Source: Thereva unica (taxonomy: Eukaryota > Arthropoda > Insecta > Diptera > Therevidae). Taken from it: DNA of 64,000 bases. The position numbers and the translations under genes were made by a program. Below the pieces are notes generated by a model, which worked only from the letters and a program-made list of their open reading frames with translations, searched no databases and was not told the DNA's origin. Location: NCBI GenBank assembly GCA_949987705.1, contig OX465282.1, forward strand, positions 5,134,501 to 5,198,500. Reading direction: 5' to 3'. Positions 21,761-31,965 of this stretch are shown one piece after another; the first letter of the stretch is position 1; the number at the start of each line of letters is the position of its first letter.

Positions 21761-24359
21761 TAATCGTGCTTAAGGAAGAATGGTACTACGTGAATGTACT
21801 ACTAACGATGGAAGAATGCCGATCTTTACAATTAAAAGAGGGTTAGATTGTCCGGGCCCTCTACGGGCCACAATAACCTGGCAGAGTAAGGGCTCCAGTC
21901 ATCTGATTTGAAAAGCCTTCTAAACAAAAAGTTCGATGCACACATAAATGAGCATAGAACGATTCCAAAGCCGAATTCCTGTCCAATGGCACAAAATGTC
22001 AAAATGCACTGCACTTGCGACTGTTTATCAGCCTTAAGCTCTGGGAAAGGACCAGCCTCGTTTCTGTAGACGAGAGCAAGCTTACTCACAGCCATGTTGT
22101 AGTTGGATACTTCCTCTGGGCTCTAAAATATATCACCAATGAAGCATAAATCCGGAATGCAAGAAGGAAATTACTCGAGCTACCTGAAGAGATAAACGAC
22201 AACCCCCAAGTATGCGTGACGTACCCATCACGTGGGTTCACTCTGCGCAATGCTTAGCAGATAGTTATCCTCCCAACCTTGCTCTCCTCGTTAAATCCAT
22301 CCATGCCATCTCAACACACTTTTTAGCCAACGTGTCAAGGCACTATGCCGAGAGCTGATTGGACAGTGGTTAAAAAGGCAGGTCGTAAACGGCCCCCGCC
22401 AATACCAGGGCAAGTTCCAATGTTTAACAGTGCCTTACCATGGTATGCGGCTCTATCATGGTCCAGTGGAAAAAAATGGAAACGCTGCTCAGGGGAGCTT
22501 ATTTTGAGCGCTGCAAAACATGCTCCCAAAGAAGCCTTACTAGAGTTTTCATAAATTTTATTGAACGAAGAAAACCGGCGATTACCTTGGTAATCATACT
22601 GACATCGAAAGAGTCGAGTCAAGTCGTTCTATTCAAAAATTATCTTCAAGGTTTCAGACCGCATGAAAAGGGGCACTGCAGTGCTTTTTTTGGAGTGGGC
22701 TTAGTGGGAAAATTTGGACGATTCGGGCTTAGAACTAAGGCCCTTTGTACTGTCGACTGTTCCATCTAGAATGCAATGTCGAACATCAAGCGCTAGTCGA
22801 AAAGATACTAGAAGGAAGAACTGCCAACGTATGGAGTCTTAGTCCATCGGCCTCCATCTAATTCTATCAAGACAGAATGTTGACATCAGTGATTGAACAA
22901 AAGATATCGTACTAGCTTATCCTGTTTGTAGGCGATGGACAGGAAGTTGCAGTAAATAACAGTCCATAGCCTGGCGACTGAGATACTCAAGAAGTCTGTC
23001 TGGTTTTTCCTTCATAAGGGGAAACGGTTTTGGCTCATGGCATTCAAGAAATATCTTTTGTTAGGATAAGGCTCAACAAGACCCTGTTATAGGCGTTATG
23101 CAGATGTGAAACACACCACTCCAGAAATTCCCTTTGAGAAGTGATCCTCTCACTTTATCACTCGAAATTCTGCGGGTCTATGAGCGAATATCAATGACTC
23201 ATCCCTGATCACGCCACTTTAACCTCTATGTCGTCAAGTATGATTTACAGGGCGTTGGGGGCTTGGTTGTGCTAAGTCCGATCGTAACCCGAAACGGGCA
23301 CATTCAGAAGGCCTTCGCCCCAAGAGTGATGGTTCGAGTGTCCCTGCACTGCTGCGTGAACAGGTAGGGGGTCATCAAACTCCTAGCAAAACCTGGCAAG
23401 GTAAAAACAATCAGCGATAAATAATACTGCGTGAAAGCACTTCTAGCTGTGGGTGATCGTCCTTTCTCGAGCAAATTGTGGGATCAATATTGATCCATAT
23501 CTGATGAAGAGAAGCTTTTTGAAGTGAAACTTCCTTGCTCTCGTTCTGAGGATTTTGAATTAATTCGCTCAAGTACGAGTGAATTCAGAAAATTGAAACG
23601 AAAACAAGGACAGGTGTACGAAACGGAAGTTGCTTTCTCACTCATTTACATAATCGGAAATTTAGTGATGACACACACCGCACCAGCAGGATAATATTTA
23701 CAATTTATTTAAATTGGTCATAGATGGCTCAGGCATCGGTAAAGTAAAATGGGGAGTCGGTTATTTAAAAAAATGAGATTGTGTATTAATTATTAAATAT
23801 AAAATTTTTGTAAAAGCAGCGAAATATTTTTGATTTTTTGTTAATTAAAACTAAAAGTGTTCTTGGTAACATATATTTGGATACATATGCAATAACTCGA
23901 GTATTGTCATCTCGCTCTAGGTTGGAGTGAGATCACAATTACATTAGGTAATAAGAACTTCGAACTGTCATTACCGACAGTTAGTTGGCTACAAAGTGTG
24001 ATTAGTTTTGAAAAATATTTTTTTAATAATTGTAATAAGTGATATTTAAAACAATTAACTTGTATTTTGAGGTGTTTATTGTCATTTAGTGTTTTTCCGT
24101 ACAAACAGGATTGTTTTCTATTGAGGCAAGTGATATTGTAGCGCAAAATATACGAGAGTAAAATTTCTGATAATCTTTACAATAATATATTATCTCCAAT
24201 TTTGCAATGATTATATTTTAATTGTATTAAAATATATAATATATTGCCAGAATTGAGATTTTGACCGTATTCCGTAATACCAACCAGTGAAAAAGAGTAA
24301 ATTTAAGTGCTTTCGCTGTGATTTAATAGCATACATGAAAGTGTTATAACTTGAAATTA
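21761..24359. other. Unassigned degenerate repeat-like region
   Basis: 21830-23650 is GC-richer than its surroundings and has several short frames (for example 21832-22095 minus and 22440-22769 plus) without a motif I can name. The look is that of decayed retrotransposon sequence. 23650-24359 is AT-rich and featureless. Confidence 0.3.
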
Positions 24360-24701
24360 GCTGGGTTCCATTGGGCGATATGCATAATATTACCGCCAGG
24401 TTTTCAAGCTTTAGCCATCTATTTTTGGCTTTTGCTTTTTACGGTTAAGTGAATTGTTTATTAAATATTTGAAAGTGCATTTTTAAAGTAAATATTTAAA
24501 AATGGCAAATATAATATAGGGTAAGATATAATATTTTCTTCTATTATATAAATAATAATTTCTTCAAATTTATATTTAGGACAATAAATTAATTTGATTT
24601 TATGTTTTCTCGCATTAATATCTGATATTAAAAATCGCGTTTCATTGGCCATGAGCTCCAGAGTACTCGGGAGTAGAAAATTTCACCCAATGGAACGCAG
24701 C
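24360..24701. mobile_element. MITE with GCTGSGTTCCATTGGG inverted ends
   Basis: Left end GCTGGGTTCCATTGGGCGA; right end read inward on the minus strand GCTGCGTTCCATTGGGTGA. TA lies on both sides (24358-24359 and 24702-24703), which would fit a 2-bp duplication, though the flanks are AT-rich and TTA/TAA is also possible. The 342-bp interior is AT-rich and non-coding. Confidence 0.65.
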
Positions 24702-25029
24702 TAATGTTTAAGCTTCCAATCTTTTACGTATCACACTCGTTCACACATGTAAAATAAGGATCAATTAATGATGTCATTAACACTGCCCCGTATACTGGGT
24801 TATATTTCGGAAAACAGCCTATGGGTGCCTACCATTACATAATACAACATAATACATAAAATACAATAATAAAGAACATATAGACATACATACATAAGTA
24901 TGTACGCGAGGTTTCACTTCTGCCTTGTGTTCTTTAATACACAATCATTTTTTTTTTTTCTTCTTTTTACGAGGGAGTAGTAAGAACAGAAGGAAACGTG
25001 CACGTGAAACGATATTTACATGGGTACAG
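24702..25029. other. AT-rich non-coding DNA, no feature seen
   Basis: It contains ACATA-rich sequence near 24840-24900 and poly-T near 24949-24961. No gene or repeat match. Confidence 0.35.
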
Positions 25030-25960
25030 CAGAAGGAAACGTGCTTCCTTGCTTAAGACAGGAGACACCCATGAGCGCCTACATCCAAACGGTAGTGCCA
25101 GATTCTTACTGATTAAACTCGCCAACCCTTTAGCATGACGTTTGAGTCCAGATAGAGCCGAGCCATAAAAGCATTACGTGATCCTTAAAAGGGTCCCTCG
25201 AAAATCCTCAACAGATTGCGAATAATGTGACACGTCCCTGCTATCACGAATACTGCTTCTTCGGACGTAGTACGGTATATACTTAACCAATTCCCAAAGT
25301 CTCGTGCATACAAAAGAACCGAACTAACCATACTCTTGTGATGATGAGGCGTCGGCTTGACCTAGGGCCCCCTATATTAGGCAGCATCCTCGCGATTGGT
25401 GGAAGCTTTTTCCGCTGTGCTCACCAAGTTCACCCCGAAGTTGAGCCTGCGGTCAATCATCACTCTCAAATACCTAAATTCGGAGTACGAAAGGATGACT
25501 TGTCTGGTCACCCACTGTCACCACTATGATCTCCAACCGATTGCACTACTTACGTTTTCTGCTCACTAGCGTTATATCAATGTTCTCGAGCACTTTATCT
25601 CACATATCATTTCGTTTGCCAATATCTCGATTTGCCCTCTTACTACCGCGATTCCGATATTATCGGCGACCCCAACAGCAAGCGATAATACATGATTCAT
25701 GGTGATCCATACAAGAGGCTCAATGGTGGACCCTTAGGGCACTCTGCAAGTTGTACTGTACTCCCTTACGAGTGACTCGCAATGCAATGTAGGAGGCTCA
25801 CCCGGTTTCGAGATGATCAGCTTTTTACACTTCCATATCAGCTTTTGACACTTCTGTCCTCAGCCACTCTATCAATACTTTGGCGAACCCACCAAGTGCC
25901 ACAATGGCTGCTAGCTTCACCGATCTGTTCGATATACCCTACCGGGCAGCGCAGGCGCTT
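25030..25960 (-). mobile_element. R1-like non-LTR retrotransposon fragment
   Basis: Read on the minus strand, around 25700-25780 there is a VPQGS-like stretch followed by NHVLSLAVGVADN in the palm region. Near 25400-25480 is FRYLRV followed by a degenerate LTAGSTSG, the YLGVxIDxRLxF block of R1-clade elements, and near 25340-25390 PNIGGPRSSRRLI. Stops are frequent. The piece ends near 25030. Confidence 0.5.
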
Positions 25961-26159
25961 TAAGAACGGCTATCATTTTTTGCTTTCACAATTTCTTCTT
26001 CTTACTTCCGTGATGTTTGCGACGTTCACGTTTCCTTTAAGCATGCTGTTCGTATTTCCGTTCTGCACGATGCCTTGCAGCATTGTAAACGTTGGGAGCC
26101 GCGTACCCTTAATCGATGACATTCCTACCCTGTAAGCACTCCTGATTGATTATCCCCTA

Positions 26160-26258
26160 AAACTAAAAATATTACAGATCAGGTCTTAATGCGTGATGTA
26201 TAATGTAGTCGACGAAGGCAGGCGAAAACTCAACGATTGGTGGCAGCGGTGGGATTCG
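26160..26258 (+). mobile_element. LTR-element end with tRNA-Leu-like primer-binding site
   Basis: TGGTGGCAGCGGTGGGATTC at 26238-26257 fits the complement of a tRNA-Leu 3' end. The preceding 80 bp (AAATATTACAGATCAGGTCT and on) recurs at 28450-28526 (AAATATTACAAATCAGGTCT), which is followed by the same motif at 28527. A shared upstream block plus primer-binding site suggests the edge of a 5' LTR. No adjacent gag or pol was found. Confidence 0.5.
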
Positions 26259-26636
26259 GCCGAATTTTTTTCTTGCCTCCATGTACTCCATACGAAGTCT
26301 GGCAATTGCCACCAACCATTCGATGCTCCTCATTTTCATGACTCCATCAGAAGCAAGGTATACGTATTCGTCGGATTGAGCACTGCGACATGCCCGCCCC
26401 TTTTATTAGCGCCACAAATAAACAGTTAACGTAGCGCATCCTGTCTGCTCAGTGTTCTGCCGGATTATCTCTTTGAACAGTTCTTCAACAAGCTTGTTCT
26501 GGGCCCATCTAGTGCATCTGGTGTGGCTTTGCTGACATATTTCTGTTCTCCTTTCTTTACGGAAGGTTATGACATAAAGGTTGCTGTACGTATACACCTC
26601 ACTAACTCCATCACTGATGTAATTGATGCCTACTAT

Positions 26637-27021
26637 CAGGGGCGGTGCTTTCATAGGTGCGAATGGTGCACTTGAACCGGGCGCAATTTCAGAAATTAAG
26701 ATGTAAAAGAAATTATACTTTAAAAAAAAAATCTACCCAAAACCGGCAAATTTTACTTCTGCTCGTGCAAGCATTTTCCCTAGATTTTAGATTCGAAATT
26801 TTCATAAAATTTAACTCAAGACTGTTACTCGAGATTTTTTTATTGGTGGGATATTGACCCACGTGAATCTTCCTATATAAATAACTATGAATATTATTTC
26901 TCCCATCCAGCGATTGTTTGTGTCTTTTTCCATTGTCCTTCACTGCGTTCATAAATGAACAACTTATGGGGGGCAATATGGCATGGTGCACCGGGCGCAA
27001 AAAATCGAAGCACCGGCTCTG
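26637..27021 (+). mobile_element. hAT-type MITE with 8-bp target duplication
   Basis: Ends CAGGGGCGGTGCTTTC (left) and CAGAGCCGGTGCTTCG (right, read inward). CCTACTAT flanks both sides (26629-26636 and 27022-27029). CAG-initial ends and an 8-bp duplication are diagnostic for hAT. The 385-bp interior has no transposase. Solitary ends of the same family are at 8219-8273 and 12290-12358. Confidence 0.88.
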
Positions 27022-27029
27022 CCTACTAT

Positions 27030-28449
27030 AGACCCTCTTTCAGGTTTTTGGAAGGTGTTTTGACCTCCGGTGTTTGCTAACACCACATTGAGCCAGGAAA
27101 ACGATTTCAATAGAATAACTCCCCTTTCATTTGTATGCCGGCTGCGGCTGTCCAATCCACAGCGCATGTATTAAAATCAGCGTCTTGTGACTGTGTCTTC
27201 GCTGTTGTTTATTCATTCATAGTTTGCCAGCAAGAGCTATGCCGAAAAGTCAATCCATCCTGACAAGCCGCGAACAATAGTAAGACCCTTTTCACCAGAC
27301 AGCTGGACCGGTTTGGGATCGTTTAATACTAATTAATTAATCTGTCTAGCCATTTCTATTTAATTAATATCACATAAAAACCAGACTTCATACATGTCTA
27401 ATACAGAAAAACATGATTTTCTTTATCTCTCTCTTAATTTATCCTTTAAGGAAAAACACATCAATATTTTCTCATGAAATTTTCCCGAATTTCTCCAATG
27501 GATACGCACAAAAAAGCAAGACCAAAAAGTAATCATCTTTTCAAAAAATACGACGACGACAACGACGACATAACCATGTCTAGACATTCCAAACAAGAAA
27601 AAGACACTTAAAGATATGCCCTAACACATAAATTCCGATTGACCTTCATCCTCATCTCTCTCTCTTTAACAAACATCAATAATCCCTTTGAAAGGAATTA
27701 AAAAAAAAACATAGATGAAGGAAAACCACCCCCAATCCCCCGAAAAATAAATTCACGATTTTCATCCAGCGACCATAAAAAAAAATAAAGGAAAACTTTT
27801 GACTTTGGGATTATGGAAAGATGAAACCAACCAAAGTTTAGCATTAACATTCTTTTATTATTCCAATGAGAGCATATTGTTCTCGGGGTGGGAGGGGGTG
27901 ATGGGAAAAGGCGTTTTCAAACATGAAAGGTCAAAAGTTATTTATATATATACATCTTAATCCCAAATCCAAAAGCTGGCTTACCATCCCCAATACTTGC
28001 TCACTATAGCATAACATCTTCTTTAGGGATTCCACAAAAGGCAAAATCGGAATAGGGAAAATTCCAATGATTTCATTTTGTTTTGCTCGCTTTGTATTTT
28101 TCGCCTTTCATGTAAACTTAATAAAATTCGATGATTTATTTTTAGCATAGCCATTAATCATTTATTATGCGTAAAGCTGTCTTAAGATGGGGAAAGGATT
28201 TTTATCTGCATAAAATAGAATATACATAAACTCGGCGGCTGCTTATGATGTTCACAGAACATTTTTGTGGCAGTAATAGTAATCATTTCTGGTACATATA
28301 GCAGCATAAATGTTTGCCATATTCACTCCATGGGGGATGATTTTTGTCCATGCATTGTTTCTTGAGAGATAAGGAGATGTTAGTAATGGATATTGCAAAG
28401 ATTGAGGTAAGGAATTACGAAATAGAATTCTGCAGAGGAGATTATCTAA
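27030..28449. other. AT-rich non-coding DNA with simple repeats
   Basis: There is a GAC/AAC repeat near 27551-27569 and A-runs near 27700 and 27780. No gene motif was found on either strand. Confidence 0.4.
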
Positions 28450-28546
28450 TACTAAAAATATTACAAATCAGGTCTTAATGTATTATGCATAATACAGGCG
28501 TCACAAGCTAGCGAGGATTCAAATTCTGGTGGTAGCGGTGGGATTC
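28450..28546 (+). mobile_element. LTR-element end with tRNA-Leu-like primer-binding site
   Basis: TGGTGGTAGCGGTGGGATTC at 28527-28546, preceded by a block shared with 26160-26237. See that entry for the reasoning. Confidence 0.5.
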
Positions 28547-28554
28547 TGCCGAGA

Positions 28555-28694
28555 ACAAAGAAAGAGCTTTTTTCTCAGAGATTTTCCACATATCTGTCAG
28601 AATATCAGCAATCGACAACTTTATCTAACCACTTATCTCTGCTCTATCATTTTATTCACCGAGGACTCAACAACTGGAAGCAGCGGTGGGATAC
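28555..28694 (+). repeat. Outer repeat copy 1 with third primer-binding-like motif
   Basis: The stretch around TCAGAATATCAGCAATCGAC and CTATCATTTTATTCACC recurs at 29385-29495 (TCAGAATATCAGCGGTCAGC and CTATCATTTTATTCACC). It ends here with TGGAAGCAGCGGTGGGATAC (28675-28694), a two-base variant of the primer-binding motif. It may be an LTR end. Confidence 0.45.
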
Positions 28695-28853
28695 TACCGA
28701 AAAATAAAATAAATGGTTAAAAAAATTTTTAAAAAAAATTCTTTTCATTAACTAAAAAATGTACTGAAAAGTAAAAAATAAAAAATATTTTAAAGAAAGC
28801 GTGAAATTTCAATTTTAATGAAAAAGTTAATTAAAAGAATGGCGCATTTTTCA

Positions 28854-29375
28854 TCATAGCTTATTGTGTTCTACCTGTCATATCCTTTCATTTGATACCC
28901 ATGTCAGAGGGCCGCGGAGCACAATTTCAAAAATCGGGCGCCATTTTGGAACCGCCATCTTGATATTTTTACAAAATGGCCAGATTGCATTGTCATCCAA
29001 ACTAAACGTGTATGCAAAATTTCAGCTCTATCCGAAATCGGAAAGTGGGTCAAATTTAACTTCCAAGATTTGACGACAAACAGTGTAAGTGTTGGCCGCC
29101 ATTTTGAATTTGGAATGACGCCACATAGCTTATTGTGTTCTACCTGTCGCTGTCATATCCTTTCATTTGATACCCATGTCAGAGGGCCGCGGAGCACAAT
29201 TTCAAAAATCGGGCGCCATTTTGGAACCGCCATCTTGATATTTTTACAAAATGGCCAGATTGCATTGTCATCCAAACTAAACGTGTATGCAAAATTTCAG
29301 CTCTATCCGAAACCGGGAAGTGGGTCAAATTTAACTTCCAAGATTTGACGACAAACAGTGTAAGTTAAATAAAAG
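28854..29375 (+). repeat. Two near-identical tandem units of about 270 bp
   Basis: CATAGCTTATTGTGTTCTAC starts at 28854 and again near 29124. The units share TTTGATACCCATGTCAGAGG, the GGCGCCATTTTGGAACCGCC block and the ending AGATTTGACGACAAACAG with only a few differences. The second unit lacks the last ~40 bp. The open frames in them (69 and 92 residues) are by-products of repetition; I see no protein family. Imperfect palindromes such as GCGCCATTTTGGAACCGCC are present. The high identity implies recent duplication. Confidence 0.8.
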
Positions 29376-29384
29376 AATTTAAAA

Positions 29385-29500
29385 ATAAATCTTTTTTCTC
29401 TGTGTTTTTTCCATATATCCGTCAGAATATCAGCGGTCAGCAATTTTATGTAACCATTAATTTGGGATCTATCATTTTATTCACCTTTTCCTGCTGAGTC
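29385..29500 (+). repeat. Outer repeat copy 2
   Basis: It parallels 28555-28665 (CGTCAGAATATCAGC and ATCTATCATTTTATTCACC). The two outer copies bracket the 270-bp tandem units. Confidence 0.45.
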
Positions 29501-29728
29501 TTCTGTCCTCATCATCAAAACATCAAGGTCAACTCCATCCTTTACAAGGATTGATCATACTTCGATCTTTCATCAAACCATCAATTTTAACTTCACCCGG
29601 GATGCTGCATACGGAACTACGCTACAGTATCCAGTATACCTCACACGTGATCTTTGGCTCATCGACATGAACTCGTCACCCATTCTCACAGATAATAATC
29701 CAAACATTTGTTATCAGACGATCGCGGC

Positions 29729-30045
29729 CTCGGTGGTCTAGAGGTAAGGCGCCCGACTACTATCCCAGAGGTCCCGGGTTCCCGGCCAGCCCCACGGTCC
29801 TTCGCCTTTTCCACTTTCCCACCCACATAACTTCCCTTCTTTCTTCTTCCCTCTTTACATTCCTGATTCCTCCTGTCATAGTCTTCGCTAGTCCTTCCCC
29901 GCTCCACCAAGCGCATGTCATCGGTTGGCTGATGAGATTCAACTCGTTTCAGGAGGCATAACACTCCAGCGAGTTGTTTCTCAAAATGCCCCGATGCCAG
30001 AGTCGCGAAATGGTTGGAAGTAGGTGGAATAAAAAAAAAATATAT
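29729..30045 (+). mobile_element. tRNA-derived SINE with 8-bp target duplication
   Basis: The head is tRNA-like: A-box-like TGGTCTAGAGG at about 29734-29744 and a decayed B box (GGGTTCCCGGCC) near 29776-29787. A unique body follows and a poly-A run sits near 30029-30040. ATCGCGGC occurs just before the head (29721-29728) and just after the tail (30046-30053), an exact 8-bp duplication. The corrupted B box argues that this copy is not transcribed. Confidence 0.8.
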
Positions 30046-30053
30046 ATCGCGGC

Positions 30054-31030
30054 TAGGTTGTGGCAGCTCCTTCCTACTTCTCTGTCTCTCTCTTTCTACT
30101 TTCTATCTTCCGGCTAGAGCTGCTGTTCGACATTCTATACGAAAAAAAAAATAGATTGTCGAAAAGTACAAAGGGGCTTTCCCTAAGCCTCTAGTCTACC
30201 ACATAAAAAAAAAATTCGCAGTTCCATGACGTGAACCTTTCGTTCTTCTCCTTGTCCTCTGGGTCCGATGAAGGTGTAATGCGTACCGTGCCGATAATCA
30301 ACTTGGCTGAGGATCCATTTTTATAAAAATAGCTCAATCGCGAACGGTGTGCTCTGCATACCTGGCGATTTCCAGTTCTAATTAGCCTTACCAGAGTACT
30401 GCGAATCTTTGGCCCGGTGAACCTCGTTTCTTCGCTACTCGTGGGAGTAAATGTGGATTCATCCAAAAAAAAAACAGCCAACAAAAAGGGGTCCGGTTCG
30501 TCTAAACAAAAACTGGAAGGGACCACAAATCCCGCAGGAAATAAGGCTCCTGCATCCTCGAGCTCACCCAAACTAATGCAAGCAATAAGCTCTCCAATCG
30601 AGGAAAGGCGCCCAAGCAACCACTTGCAGCACTGTTGCTGCCCAACGTACACCTGCGGGGGACCAGGGTAGCAAATGGTATGCAGAAGAGCCCAAGACTT
30701 AAAAAGACCAGCCCCGGCAAAAGCAGCTCATAAAAAAACGCCGCAAAATGCTTCACCGCTTGGCTACCAACCCGATCAGAGAAGACCAAGTGTCGAATTA
30801 AGGTATTACCAAAACCTCGGATGGCATTGCTTGGGCGAAACAGGTCATTCCAAACTACACCCCACAGTTGACCGGGGTAACCTCTAAACCAAGATATGTG
30901 GAGGAACCAAGCACCCACCCACCCAGTTTCCGGGAACGGGAACATCCTCAAGCATCAATGACGGTGGGTGCAAGTCGCCCTCGCTAAGGTTGCCATGGCG
31001 GTCTTGAGGAATAACCCAAGACCACCCCCT
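30054..31030 (+). mobile_element. Possible non-LTR 5' region and ORF1 remnant
   Basis: The frame 30417-30671 encodes an 84-residue Lys/Ser-rich peptide (SSKKKTANKKGSGSSKQKLE, then SSPKLMQAISSPIEERRPS), the composition of a retrotransposon ORF1 N-terminus. Upstream is a CT-rich leader (30075-30110). I do not recognise the family and the frame closes early. Confidence 0.35.
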
Positions 31031-31564
31031 CCATCTGGCATCAAAACAGTATTAGGCTAACGGCCTACGGTAACACTAGATCCGCTATATTCTATATATC
31101 CAATGGACGTGCGGAATGCTATAAACAGGAAGCAAAGACTTTGTTAAAACTAGTGGGATGTTGTGCCTAGAGACTAGCCACTAATTACGCTTTTTCATGG
31201 TATCCTTTCTGTTGAATAACACTTCAGACTGGATAACAATATATTAAATGGAGATTGTGAAGAATCACGAAAACATTCCAACAAATAACTTGAAAAACTA
31301 ACGCATCTTTTATGTAGATGCTGCTGAAAGAATTATACAATAATTACCCGCCAAGAATTTGCAAGAATTGATATATTTAAATTGCACCTCATCTATGACA
31401 AAGAATAGTGAACACTCCATCTATGCCAATTTAAATATACAAAATACATTTCATAAATAATAGAAAATCTGTTGTCATAAATCAGTTGTTTACTTCCTTC
31501 GAAAGTTTATACATATCTAGCATTGGATTGTACCTTTTTACGTAAGAATGAATAAATATGTTTA
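31031..31564. other. AT-rich non-coding DNA, no feature seen
   Basis: No gene motif or repeat match was found. Confidence 0.35.
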
Positions 31565-31965
31565 TTGCCACATTGGGAAGGCACTAGATCGGCGTGCGAA
31601 GGGACCAGGGTTCAATTCTTGGTTGACGGCTTCGTTTATTATATTTTTTTATTCTGAAGAGATACATACAAATTTAGTTAATAAAAACTTAAAAATATGC
31701 TTTTAGACAAAGGGCTGCAAAAATTTTTAGATATGGGGCAAATTGTTGGTAACAATTTTCTAAGAATTTCTGAGAAAAATCACTTCCTTATAGTGATGGA
31801 CTATAAGGACGGTCATAAATACACCGTTCGTAATTTAGTGATAGAATCAAAACATGTTACACCGAAGTAAAAATAAAAATTGTACCATTGTGCGGTCGAG
31901 GATTGAACTTGGTTCCCCGGGATAGGATTCCAGCGCCTTACCTCTAGGCTACCGATATATGTACT
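31565..31965. repeat. Two inward-facing tRNA-like heads around about 260 bp
   Basis: Plus strand, left: GGCACTAGATCGGCGTGCGA and a B-box-like GGGTTCAATTCTT near 31609-31621. Minus strand, right: GGTAGCCTAGAGG (A-box-like, 31954-31942) and AAGTTCAATCCTC (B-box-like, 31909-31897). The two heads resemble each other. It is either two SINEs inserted head-to-head or one composite. Neither folds convincingly as a working tRNA by eye. Confidence 0.45.

Noticed and set aside
28864..29348. Two paralogous small proteins
   Set aside because: The identical peptides come from a non-coding tandem repeat; similarity extends equally beyond the frames and there is no coding bias visible.
29723..29790. Functional tRNA gene
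   Set aside because: The B box is altered, no cloverleaf closes by eye, and the unit has a SINE body, poly-A tail and target duplication.
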